DNA from: a virus | Length of the DNA stretch: 45,529 nt | IMG/VR virus record: IMGVR_UViG_3300044622_001316 | Location: 1-45,529 of that record | Strand: one strand, 5' to 3' | Shown here: positions 28,223 to 37,700 of the stretch, one piece after another | How positions within the stretch are numbered: the stretch's first letter is position 1 | Layout of the letters: each line of letters starts with the position of its first letter | The notes under the pieces: model-generated | What the model was told of the DNA's origin: nothing | The model's input: the letters and a program-made list of their open reading frames with translations, nothing else | Databases searched by the model: none | Translations under genes and position numbers: made by a program

Positions 28223-30631
28223 TCAGCGGGCGCGGGCGTAGTTGAAGGGGGATTCGGCGAAGGCGGCGTAGATGTATGTGGCGCCAGAGTTGTTGCTACC
28301 TCCACCAGTATTGCGAACCTTAAATCCGCTGGATGTAAAGTCGATTGGAAACGCATCTGTAATTTCTGCGTTACTTAAATTTGGCAAAAGAATCGTCCTG
28401 TTGCTGTCGTTATAAGGTTCTCGCATTGAATCTCTAATCTCCCACCCGTTACCAGAAGCACTTGATTCCTTTAGCATCACAAACGCTGGCCTAAACCCGG
28501 TATAAACAAACGGCCCATCCGAGCTGCCGTTGCCGGTGTAGCTGCCGAAACTAGAGTACCCGACTACTGGGGCGAAGCAGTAGGCGACGCTATTGCCACC
28601 ACCTGCATACGTACTGCCAAGCGTGAATACTGTTGATGTGGGTGTAGTGCTGTTCCACGCGTTTGAGGTATTGTCCTGAGCCGCCGTTGAGTTGAGAATC
28701 AAGTAATAGGCGTTTGATGTCAGGTTCTTGTGGTAGACAAGCCAGCTATATGTTTGCGCCCTTGACTTAACGATGATCAGATGGGGCTCGACGCCTAGGC
28801 CGTGACCGATAGTTGCGCTGCCACTGGATTGTGCAGTGAACGTCACCACGCTAAACCCCGCCGTCGCGTTGGCCCTGACACCTGTTGGCGTGATCGTGCC
28901 TGCTGTGTTGTTGGTGACTGTTGTGGTTCCGGCGTCCCAGGTCCAGGCGACAATAGAGCCACCATTTATGTTTGGGCTGTTGAAATTTTGAGGTGTTCCA
29001 ACTGTAAAACCGGCGCTGTCAAAAGAAGACAAATCATTGCCTACACTACTTGTTTGTTCAGCGCCAGTTGAGTCACTAAACAATCCACTTGCTCGACCGC
29101 GAACCGTATCGAACAGTGCGTGACTATTTGCACCGCTGCGATTTTTAAACCACACAAAATCAGGGCTGAATCCAAGACCAGTGATGCTCTGACTACTACC
29201 TGTACCCGTATACAGCTTCACGTCCATCACCGTGGAAGGCTTTGTGACTAATGGCGCGGGCAGGTTTGCCGTGCAGAGCGCCTTGAAGCCGCTGGGGGCC
29301 GTGTAGGCGAAGGGGCGTTGGCCGAAGTTGGCGGTTGAAGAGCAGGTCTGCGCACCAGAATCACTAACAGCGGGGAAGTAGGTGCCAGCAGCAAGGCCGG
29401 AGTACATAACCCCTAGACTTACGCCATTTTTATACGCCGTAATGGTTCCGGCGTCAGCATCAAAAGCAAAACCGATTACATCATTTGTTGTGTATGAGCT
29501 TCCGTATGAGGCTGCCGTATTATTGTTGTATTTTGATCCGGTGTTTTGATAATACATCCAGCCATTAGCGTCACCACCTAGATAATCATTGATGTTTACC
29601 TTGTCGGTCGCTATTCCGAATCCATTTGCTTGCGAGGATGTTGCAGTGATCTCCCAATACCATTTACCACTACTGACTCCAATTGTGCCAAGTACTGTAT
29701 TGAAACCAGTGGTGGTTGAACTGGTGAAATCAAGATTGCCATTTGTCAGCGTGGCGTTAGCGCCAATTTTTAGAGGGTTCAACGTACAGTAGTTCCCCCT
29801 AACCTCACCCCCCACGCCCGTATCCGTCTGCGCCCCATTAGTGGGAACGTCTACGAGGCTGTCGTTGCCTGCACCAGCGGTGACCGACAGGTTGTTCGGC
29901 GTCCAGTTGTTGCTGTTGCCACTAGTGTCCTTCCCTAATGTGGTCGCGGTGTTGCTGCTGTTGTCCGCGAACTCCAGGTGCCAACCTTGCGAGCCGTAGC
30001 TGCCGGTGTATGCCTTCGGGATGAGCTGGCCGGTGGTGGCGTCGGTTTCGGTGAAGCTGGTGGGGGTCAGCGCTTGGCCGTCGATGAAGTAGATGTCGGC
30101 GAGATAGCCGTTGAAGTACTGACTTTGTGAAGAAATCTGATGAAGCGCATTGTTATTCCAGGCCGTGCTAAAACCTGGAGCCGCTGTTGACGTACTCGTC
30201 CATGTTGTTACTTCAGATCCGTTTACATAGATTCGCGCTCTATTGGCAGCCGTGCCATTATCAGTATCAACAACAAAAACTAGATGGTACCAAGCCGATG
30301 GGTCACGAAAAACCTGCGCTGTTTGACGCAGAAAATTAAACACACTTCCTGTGTAGTCATAAAACTGAAGAGTATCTCCCGAAAAATTGCACCAAGTATG
30401 AGCCGTGCCGCTTGTTGTTCCAGGGCTATGGAATAAAGCGCCATCGCTCAGATTGCTTCGTTTTACCCACAGGGCCAGCGTCCAAATCTTGCGGTTGCCA
30501 GCAGATGCGGGGGTGCGGGACAAGTAGGCACTGTCACTACTGTTGAAACGCAGGCTCCTGGAGATGCCCGCTGCGGCTGGGGCGCCCTGACCGGACGAAC
30601 CGATCAGCATGTTCTCATGAAAGACTGACAT
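28223..30631 (-). CDS. Tail fibre / adhesin with LamG and SPRY domains
   Basis: 802 aa. Residues about 25-240 read as a LamG/concanavalin-like lectin (RKIWTLALWVKRSNLSDGAL, WYHLVFVVDTDNG, ARIYVNGSEV, FNGYLADIYFIDGQALT). Residues about 310-450 read as a SPRY-like domain (GKWYWEITA, GFAFDADAGTITAYKNG, YFPAVSDSGAQ). Residues about 460-795 hold two similar beta repeats (GLGFSPDFVWFKNR and TGFRPAFVMLKES). Such modules bind surface glycans, so it is a likely receptor-binding fibre. Patches are AT-rich. The start overlaps the previous stop as TGATG. Confidence 0.75.
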   Translation of the reverse strand: MSVFHENMLIGSSGQGAPAAAGISRSLRFNSSDSAYLSRTPASAGNRKIWTLALWVKRSNLSDGALFHSPGTTSGTAHTWCNFSGDTLQFYDYTGSVFNFLRQTAQVFRDPSAWYHLVFVVDTDNGTAANRARIYVNGSEVTTWTSTSTAAPGFSTAWNNNALHQISSQSQYFNGYLADIYFIDGQALTPTSFTETDATTGQLIPKAYTGSYGSQGWHLEFADNSSNTATTLGKDTSGNSNNWTPNNLSVTAGAGNDSLVDVPTNGAQTDTGVGGEVRGNYCTLNPLKIGANATLTNGNLDFTSSTTTGFNTVLGTIGVSSGKWYWEITATSSQANGFGIATDKVNINDYLGGDANGWMYYQNTGSKYNNNTAASYGSSYTTNDVIGFAFDADAGTITAYKNGVSLGVMYSGLAAGTYFPAVSDSGAQTCSSTANFGQRPFAYTAPSGFKALCTANLPAPLVTKPSTVMDVKLYTGTGSSQSITGLGFSPDFVWFKNRSGANSHALFDTVRGRASGLFSDSTGAEQTSSVGNDLSSFDSAGFTVGTPQNFNSPNINGGSIVAWTWDAGTTTVTNNTAGTITPTGVRANATAGFSVVTFTAQSSGSATIGHGLGVEPHLIIVKSRAQTYSWLVYHKNLTSNAYYLILNSTAAQDNTSNAWNSTTPTSTVFTLGSTYAGGGNSVAYCFAPVVGYSSFGSYTGNGSSDGPFVYTGFRPAFVMLKESSASGNGWEIRDSMREPYNDSNRTILLPNLSNAEITDAFPIDFTSSGFKVRNTGGGSNNSGATYIYAAFAESPFNYARAR

Positions 30632-33060
30632 CAGGCGAAGGCTTTGGTGAGCACAGCGTGGATGCTGCCGCTTGCGCGGACAATGTAATCAATACGATCC
30701 ACGGCATTAGCTGCCGTGCTGAGTGTAGGTGCAGTACTACCGGCAAATTCCCAGTCCGACGAATACGCCAAGGTCCGCGAGCCGGTGCCGTCCTGTGTCA
30801 CGAACAGCGACCCGGACTGCCCAGCCACTTGGTTGGTGGGATTGCCCAAGGTGCGGTTGCCGCCGAGTGTTACCGAAAAGTTGTTGCTATCTGCAAAGTC
30901 AACCGCAATGGTGGCCGCGTCGGTAAGCGCCGTCACCTCAGCACGTTGGCCTTTGGTCCAGGTTTGGGCGGTGTCGATGGCGCCGTAGCCGCTGATGGTC
31001 TGGCCTGCAGCGAAGGTGATCGCTCCAGTCATCGTGCCGCCGGACTTGGGCAGGGCAGCGTTGGCTAGGTCGTAGGCGCTCTTGACTGCGTTGGGTGTGG
31101 CGGCTGTCGTTGTGCTGGTGCTGCTGGTGCTGTCGGTGAGCTGCAGTTTCCCTGCGACGCTGGTGCTGCCGCTAACGACGGTGGTTGCCCCAGTGTTGCT
31201 GATCGTCACATCGCCGCTCATGGCGACGGAAGTGGCCACGTTGCTGCTGTTGCCGACGAGGATGTTGGCGCTGGTCAGTGCGGCCAGTTTGCTGAAGGCG
31301 ATGGCGGCGCTGGCGTTGATGTCCGCGTTGACAATGCTGGCGTTGCCGCTAACGATGACGTTGCCGCTTTGGTCCGGGAAGGTGATAGTCCGGTCGGCGG
31401 TCGGGTCGGCGGCGGTCAGGTAGGTTTCGTAGGCGTTGGCAGTGGAGCCCTCAAACGCAAAGCTGCCGGCGCTGCCGATCAGCAGCTCGCCGGTCATCGT
31501 GCCACCGGCCTTGGCGAGCTTTTCGCTCTCTAGCTCGTCGATAGCGGCTTGGACGTTGACAGCAGCAAGGCCGCCGCTGGGGGTGTAGCTGACTTGGTTG
31601 GCGGTGACGCTGGTGATCGTCTGGCTAACGTCAACCTCGGTCCATTCGTTGCCGTTCGACAGGACGATGTCAGGCGGTGCCAGAGCAACGTTCGGGGCGT
31701 TGCCGCTGGTGATCGTGCCAGCCTCGGAGACCACCAAGTAGTAGCGGTTGTTGGCGGTGGCTGCTGAAGGTAGCGGCTGACCAACGACCAGGCCGATGGC
31801 GGTGCCTTCTGCGGTGACGGTAGCGATCAGGCCGCTGCCGCTTCCGGCGGAGGCATCAAACGTGCCAGCGAAGATGATTTCGCCCACCGAGATGCCGATG
31901 GGCTGGAAAACGTTACCGTCCCAGAGGAAAAGGTCGCGGGTGAGGGGATTGAAGAAGAACTGGCCGATCATGTCGGCCGTGGGCTGCGTTTCTCCAATCT
32001 TGGTGATGGCGTAGTTGGCCAGCTTGGCGCCAGTCACCGTGTTGTTTGTGATGCGGGCAATGTCAAGCGAACCGCTGGTCAGCTTGGTGGCCGGAAGGTC
32101 TGGAATGTCGCCTGCAACTAACGCCGTGGCATTGGTGATGTGACCCTGGGCGTCGAAGGTGATGCCGTTTTGCGTGGTGCCTGCAACGCTATTGGAGTGG
32201 TTGAGGACGCCGCTGCCGTCAACGCTGAGGCCAGTGCCAGGACGGACGGCGCCCGTTAAAACACTGGTGGCAACAGGCAGGTCAGAACCAGCAACAGCAG
32301 TGCTGGCGGTGATCAGGCCTTGTGCGCTGTAGGTGAGTTTGCGGAGGGAGTCGGTGACAGGGGTGACGGTGTTGTTGATGATGGCGGTGTCGCCACTCAT
32401 CGTCAGGCCGCCGCCATTGATGATGACGCCGCCCTTCGCGCTAGTGGTGGCCGTGGGGAGATCGGCGCCAGCGATGGTGCGGTAGCTGACGGCTCCAGCA
32501 GAACCAGTCGGGCCTGCGAGGAATTGGCCGGCGGCGCCTGTGTTGTCGAGGCTGGTGCCAACAGTGGCGGTGTCGCCGCTAGTGCTGACTGTGATGTTGA
32601 CGATGCCGCTGGTGTCAGCCGTGATGGTGTTGATCGAGCCAGCAGCTTTGACCGAGTTCCAAGTGCTGTTCTGCCAGAGGTAGATCTTGACAGTGTCGGT
32701 GGTGAAGCCGAGTTGGCCGATAAAATCGCCAGTGACTGCGTCGAGGGCAGCTTTGCTGGCAGCGACGATGCAGGTGCTTTGGTCTCCGAGTTTGGCGGCG
32801 GTTACAGCGTCGGCGCCAATCTTGGTGGCAGTGACAGAGCCAGTGGCAAGCGATGCTTCGACGATGGAGCCAGCGGCAAAGCTGATTTTGGCGCTTGGGA
32901 TCTCGGCGTTCGAGATGAGGTCGGCGCCGTATGCGATGAGGTCGCTGACCGTGATTTTTTTGGTTTCGCTGGCGCTGATGTCCGCGATGGCCAGTTCGTC
33001 CGTGGCTGCGAGGTTGGCACCAGCGAGGGCCTGCAGCTCTGTAATTTTGAGGTCTGCCAA
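30631..33060 (-). CDS. Long tail fibre protein
   Basis: 809 aa, TTG start with GGAGG eight bases upstream. N-terminus ADLKITELQALAGANLAATD is a typical virion-attachment opening. The middle is long Ala/Thr/Ser/Gly-rich beta or triple-helix material with repeated phrases (for example KSGGTMTG and AKAGGTMTG), and the C-terminus (about 700-809) is a small beta domain. Lies directly upstream of the LamG/SPRY fibre, so both probably form one adhesion apparatus. Confidence 0.75.
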   Translation of the reverse strand: MADLKITELQALAGANLAATDELAIADISASETKKITVSDLIAYGADLISNAEIPSAKISFAAGSIVEASLATGSVTATKIGADAVTAAKLGDQSTCIVAASKAALDAVTGDFIGQLGFTTDTVKIYLWQNSTWNSVKAAGSINTITADTSGIVNITVSTSGDTATVGTSLDNTGAAGQFLAGPTGSAGAVSYRTIAGADLPTATTSAKGGVIINGGGLTMSGDTAIINNTVTPVTDSLRKLTYSAQGLITASTAVAGSDLPVATSVLTGAVRPGTGLSVDGSGVLNHSNSVAGTTQNGITFDAQGHITNATALVAGDIPDLPATKLTSGSLDIARITNNTVTGAKLANYAITKIGETQPTADMIGQFFFNPLTRDLFLWDGNVFQPIGISVGEIIFAGTFDASAGSGSGLIATVTAEGTAIGLVVGQPLPSAATANNRYYLVVSEAGTITSGNAPNVALAPPDIVLSNGNEWTEVDVSQTITSVTANQVSYTPSGGLAAVNVQAAIDELESEKLAKAGGTMTGELLIGSAGSFAFEGSTANAYETYLTAADPTADRTITFPDQSGNVIVSGNASIVNADINASAAIAFSKLAALTSANILVGNSSNVATSVAMSGDVTISNTGATTVVSGSTSVAGKLQLTDSTSSTSTTTAATPNAVKSAYDLANAALPKSGGTMTGAITFAAGQTISGYGAIDTAQTWTKGQRAEVTALTDAATIAVDFADSNNFSVTLGGNRTLGNPTNQVAGQSGSLFVTQDGTGSRTLAYSSDWEFAGSTAPTLSTAANAVDRIDYIVRASGSIHAVLTKAFA

Positions 33061-33063
33061 GGG

Positions 33064-33948
33064 TTAGTCCTCCTGCTCCAAGGCCAAGTACGAGCTGGCG
33101 TCTTGCTCAAGCTCAAGTCTATCGCCGTTTTCCTGCAGCAAGTATTCGAGCTGACCCACGCCCGTGCGGAGACGGATGGGGCCAGTTGTGATGAAGTCGG
33201 CGGTCACTTCAACAATCGAGCCTGGCTGGAACGCAACGGCTGCGTTTGTAATGATTGCACTAATACTGTAGTAGATTTTGTCGTTTAATTCGTCTTGTTG
33301 GCCAGTTGGAGAATAGTTTTCTGTTTTGACGAACAGTTCGGCGTCGAATTCGCTGCCAACTTCGGTGCGGAGGATTAGCTGCAGCAGGTAGTTGCCGCTT
33401 TCTGCAACGGTGTCGAGGTAGTCCCAGTGGCAGGAGATGGTGCCCGAGCCGGACATCAAGCCGCTGTACTGGCTGCGGAACTCTTCCGACAGGGCCGTCA
33501 CGTCGATGGCCTCGCGGTTGGTGTTGATCTCGTAGGAGGTGACTGCCCCAAGCAAACGCGTGCTGGCGTTTTCGACCTTGACGCGGATGGGGATGTCGGA
33601 GGCGATGGAGGCAAGCGTGATGGCCGAGGCTTGTTCGCCGTCGAGGGACGCGGCGAAGTTGTTGTACAGGCGGATACCGCCCATGTCGTCAACGAAGACG
33701 TACCACTTCCCGCTGCTTTGCTTGGTGTTGTTGGCCCATCCATCGGTACCAACAAAGCCGAGGACGACGCCGTTGGTGCTGGTGATCTCCACCTCGTCGC
33801 CGCTGATCAGGAAGCCGGGCTCGAAGTCAAAGCTGAACCGGCGGGCAGTGACGTTGATGTCGCTGGCGTTGACGACAGAGGTTTTTTCGCCTTCATCGCT
33901 TTTGCGGCGGAGGGCGACGCGACCGTAAGCGCCAAGGTAGGTGGACAT
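33064..33948 (-). CDS. Tail-tube-fold protein, possible tip or fibre adaptor
   Basis: 294 aa. Residues about 130-240 (EINTNREAIDVTALSEEF, GTISCHWDYLD, a middle strand pair, EVTADFITTGPI) have the layout of tail tube proteins, as does the major tail protein at 43154. N-terminal about 120 residues are an extra beta domain, and the C-terminal tail (SYLALEQED) is acidic. Encoded after the tip protein, so perhaps a modified tube ring or fibre platform. Confidence 0.55.
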   Translation of the reverse strand: MSTYLGAYGRVALRRKSDEGEKTSVVNASDINVTARRFSFDFEPGFLISGDEVEITSTNGVVLGFVGTDGWANNTKQSSGKWYVFVDDMGGIRLYNNFAASLDGEQASAITLASIASDIPIRVKVENASTRLLGAVTSYEINTNREAIDVTALSEEFRSQYSGLMSGSGTISCHWDYLDTVAESGNYLLQLILRTEVGSEFDAELFVKTENYSPTGQQDELNDKIYYSISAIITNAAVAFQPGSIVEVTADFITTGPIRLRTGVGQLEYLLQENGDRLELEQDASSYLALEQED

Positions 33949-34358
33949 CAGATGGCCACTCCCGTAGCGGCGCCAGAACCCTGGAAACTGATTTGAGCGC
34001 TCACTACTTCGCCAACGCTGGCTCCATAGGAGGCACTGGTGATGAAGGCGTTGATGGTGACAGTCTTGCTGCCGAGCGCCAGGATGAAGGCGATGGGGGA
34101 AGTGCTGGGGGCGCCAGTGCTGATGACGCGCTTGACTTGCGTCGCAGCGTCGTTGCGGGCGGTGTCGTCTTCGTAGTACAGAAGAGTGGCGGAGCCGCTG
34201 TACGAGCGGATGCCGGGCGTGTAGCTGCGGTCGTCGTCGCCCAGCGTGGTGGTCTCCAGCATCTCCAGGTCGGCCTGCAGGGACCAGTTGGTCACCTTCA
34301 CCTGCGTGGTGCCAGCGATGCTGAGGGTGCCGTCTTTGCCGGTGTAATACTTGCTCAT
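33948..34358 (-). CDS. Tail-tube-fold protein
   Basis: 136 aa, compact tail-tube-like pattern: GTLSIAGTTQVKVTNWSLQA, LEMLETTTLGDD, SGSATLLYYED and a final AQISFQGSG strand. Overlaps both neighbours by one to four bases. A second small tube-like protein distinct from the major tail protein; might form distal tail rings. Confidence 0.6.
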   Translation of the reverse strand: MSKYYTGKDGTLSIAGTTQVKVTNWSLQADLEMLETTTLGDDDRSYTPGIRSYSGSATLLYYEDDTARNDAATQVKRVISTGAPSTSPIAFILALGSKTVTINAFITSASYGASVGEVVSAQISFQGSGAATGVAI

Positions 34359-34732
34359 GATGTGGTCACGACCAGGCGGATGGTTACGGTGCTACGACCG
34401 GGCTTGACGCTGGCAATATCCGGGGGCTCTGCATAACGATAACGCAGCCCTGATTGTGGTACAAAAGTAGAGCTGCTGCCGGTCCAGCCGGCTTTGGCGT
34501 TGTCGGGCAGGTCGAAGGCGGAGAAGGTGCCTTTGGTGGTGTCGTAGCTGGAGATGAAGAGGTCGGCGTCTGCGTCGCTGATGTTCTGGTAGGTCAGTTC
34601 CAACGTGCCGCCGACGCGCTTGTTGCCGTAAAGGATGCGGGATTCGGCGCCGCTTTGCGTGCGAAACAACTTGACCGGATAATCGCCCGGATTAAAAGTG
34701 CGGCTCGATGGTCGGAGGTTTGGCAGGGTCAT
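34355..34732 (-). CDS. Minor tail protein, lambda M-like
   Basis: 125 aa. Pattern LELTYQNISDADADLFISSY with a later aromatic LRYRYAEPP and PGRSTVTIRL recalls the gpM family of tail-tip proteins. Its start overlaps the stop of the giant tip protein as TGATG. In lambda M precedes L, K, I and J; here the M-like gene follows J, a rearranged order. Confidence 0.6.
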   Translation of the reverse strand: MTLPNLRPSSRTFNPGDYPVKLFRTQSGAESRILYGNKRVGGTLELTYQNISDADADLFISSYDTTKGTFSAFDLPDNAKAGWTGSSSTFVPQSGLRYRYAEPPDIASVKPGRSTVTIRLVVTTS

Positions 34733-37700
34733 CAGTCAGGTGCCAGGTCGCTTACCACCGTGAATCCATTGTAAGAAGGCTTGAGTTCATTAGCGACCAC
34801 GCTGTAGCCGTTTTCGTCGATGGGGAAGTAGCTGGCGCTGATGCGTGCCAGGCCTTCTTCGTCGAGGTCGATGGAGTCGACCATGTAGACAAGCGAGCGC
34901 GTTGTTGTGTCTTTGATGGCGAAGATTGAGCCGAACAGTTTGTTGGCTTTGGGCTGGCCGTCGACGATGCTGATGGTGAGCGTGTCTTCGTTGACCTCGT
35001 TGTCGTTGCGGTCCCAGTAGTACACCTGCACGCTTTGGCCGTTGGTGAGCTGGGCGGGCGTGATGATGGCGCCGTTGTCTTTGATGATGCCCGACGCGCC
35101 AGGCTGGACGTAGCTGGCTTGCGTCACCACGCGGATGAAGTCGCCGGGCGCCAGGCCGAGGCCGTAAGGCAGCGTCTGGAAGCTGACCACATGGGTGCGG
35201 TGGCGGCGGGCGCTCAGGGCATATTTGGCGAACAGTTCGGCGTGGTAGCGGCTGGTGATGTGGGTGAAGTTGAACTCCTCCAGCGGGCCGTTGGGCTGGT
35301 CTGTGTAGTACACGACTGCTGTTTGCTCTTGCGGGAAGCGGTTGGGTAGTTCTGTGCGGTAGCGCACCATGGCACGAATGGGCAGGCGCTCTTGGGCTTG
35401 GACGTACTCAAGCTGGAAGGAGTCCTCGATGATGTTGCCTTCGGTGAAGATGCCCGAAATCGGCACCTTGACATCGAACATCGTGTAGTCGCGGGTGGCG
35501 TCGATGGGGAGGGCGGGTTCGATTGAAAACTTGCCGCCGCGCATGACAAGGTTGCAAAGCAGCGAAGTGCTGATGCGTGCCAGGAATTCGCGCAGGTTTT
35601 GCGGTTCGACGATCACGTCGTCGTAATACAAGTAGTTGGCCTCAAGGAACATTGCCGTGCGGGCAAACTGAGCCTTGTCGATGAGGTCAGAGCTGATTAG
35701 TTCGCCAGCGCCGGTCTGGATGTTGGTAAGGAGGAAGTACGCCAAGTCCGTGAATATGTTTGACGAACTTACGGTTTCGATTATGTTGCCATTGCTGGTC
35801 AGGCGCAGATTGGTAACGCTGATGCCGTTCTTTGCGTAAATGTGAAGCTGTTCCAGTTGGTTCAGTTCTGCTGTGCTGCGGAGCTTGAGCCCCGCCATGG
35901 CGCAGCCGGTGTATGTGGCTGGGCTGTTGCTGCGAACAGCCACGGTTTCGTTGATGTAGACAATCTCGTGCTCTGGGCCGTTGTCGCAACTGCGCGAAAT
36001 TAAATTTGCGTAGTGTGATACCTCGGCAATTCCTACATTGCCTTCAAATGTTCTTTCGCCGCCGAGGGTGGGCGGAGAACTGATGGGAACTGGCGCAACA
36101 ATTTGGAAGTAGTAGTCAATGGTGATGGCGGGATTTCGCAGAAGGCTACGAATGACAAAGATTTCGTTGCCAGTCCAACTGCCGGTCAACTGCAAAATTT
36201 CGATGTTGTCTGGCTCTACAATTTCCCACCAGTGACTCAGGAAGTTTGTAGCTGTTATGTTTTCTGGCGTGGTGTACAAGCGCAGCTTCATCTTTAGTCG
36301 CACAACGCGACCACCCTGGTCGTAGCGAAATGCGGTGCTATCGGATTCCGAAAATGTGTAAATGCCACCAACGTTGAAGGGGAAGTATGTGATAACTGGA
36401 GTGCCATGGAAAGTGTTGTGTTCGGCTCCTCGTGGATCGGGATCTTTGTCGATGGCTTTAGCGATACCGTTGCTGATACGGAATCCATTTGCGTTTATGT
36501 CCAACGCATCCGAGGCTACTGCCTTAAGGAACCGGACACGCGATGGGGGAGGAGTGTATGTTGAGGCCCCTCCTTGATACACGGGATTGCTAATCATTTC
36601 CGGCGCCAGTGCCAGCTCTTTTACGCTGGCAGGCTTTGCCATCATGTACAGCGTGAACAGCCCGTAGTTTGTTGTTTTTGTTTGCGAAATGTACTGGCCT
36701 TCAGCATAAGGAACAGCGCCTTCTACATAGAGTCGGTAGCAGGGGCCTTCTACGGTTATGCCATTGATGGTTGCTTTTGTGTAGGAACCGTCGGCATTGC
36801 GTATCTGGTTTATTTCACCTGAGGTGACAGGACGCAGTCTGAATTCGTACTGCCCGAATCCATGGGCAATGCGGATAAAGTTGAACTGATCTTGCGGGGC
36901 TGATCCAACCACCGCAAAGGGATGGTCATTTAGTTTTTCCCAGCCCTGATTAAAAGCATATGACTGGTTTGCAGGCCTGACGTAGACGTCAAAAAACGAG
37001 GCTCGCTGGATGTATGACTGGTTTGTTCCAGCGGTTAGTGCAATGTTTTGAACGTCGTAATCCCGTAGCTTTGTTACGTTGGGAACTGATTTAAAATTGC
37101 AAATGCCGTTTAGTTTATTCCAGACGTTGCTCTTTATGCCTATTTCAGTGACGTTACAGCTACGGCTATTTTGGAACGATGCAATGTCAGCTTTGCAGAT
37201 TGGGAACCAGGCTTGGCCGATGTCATAGATTGCCCCGTCTGGCCCTTCTGGGAGGTTGGTTTCGGTGTTGACGAAGCCACGGTGACACACGCCGACCTTC
37301 CCGACTGTCCCATCGAAGACTTCTTTGCATACCAAAGTAACAGTGCGAGGCTGTAAGTCGCTGCGATCGTATATTGTATTGGCTGGATTTCTGGCGGTAA
37401 CTTGAAAAATACAGTTACCAATCATCCATTTAGTGCCGATCTTCAGTAAGTCATCTTGCTGTTCGTGTTCGGCTTGGATGGCATCGCGGACTTGTCGGTT
37501 GTCGACGGCATTAACGTCGGGGTTGGCGTACAAAAAGCCATCGCCTGTGTTGCGGTTTTTGTTTGCAACGATGTTGGGGTTGTTGTTGTCGTAGTAAAGC
37601 TCGTCCCTGACGCGCCCCTCGTTGTAGATGATCGTGATTTGATCGCCTACTTGCGTGTCTACTTTTAAGCCTTGGCTTCGATCGCCTGGTGCAGTTGTCA

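Noticed and set aside
32320-33288. 322-codon open frame on the plus strand
   Set aside because: Opposite the fibre and tube-like genes; low-complexity Gly/Asp/Val text without motifs.
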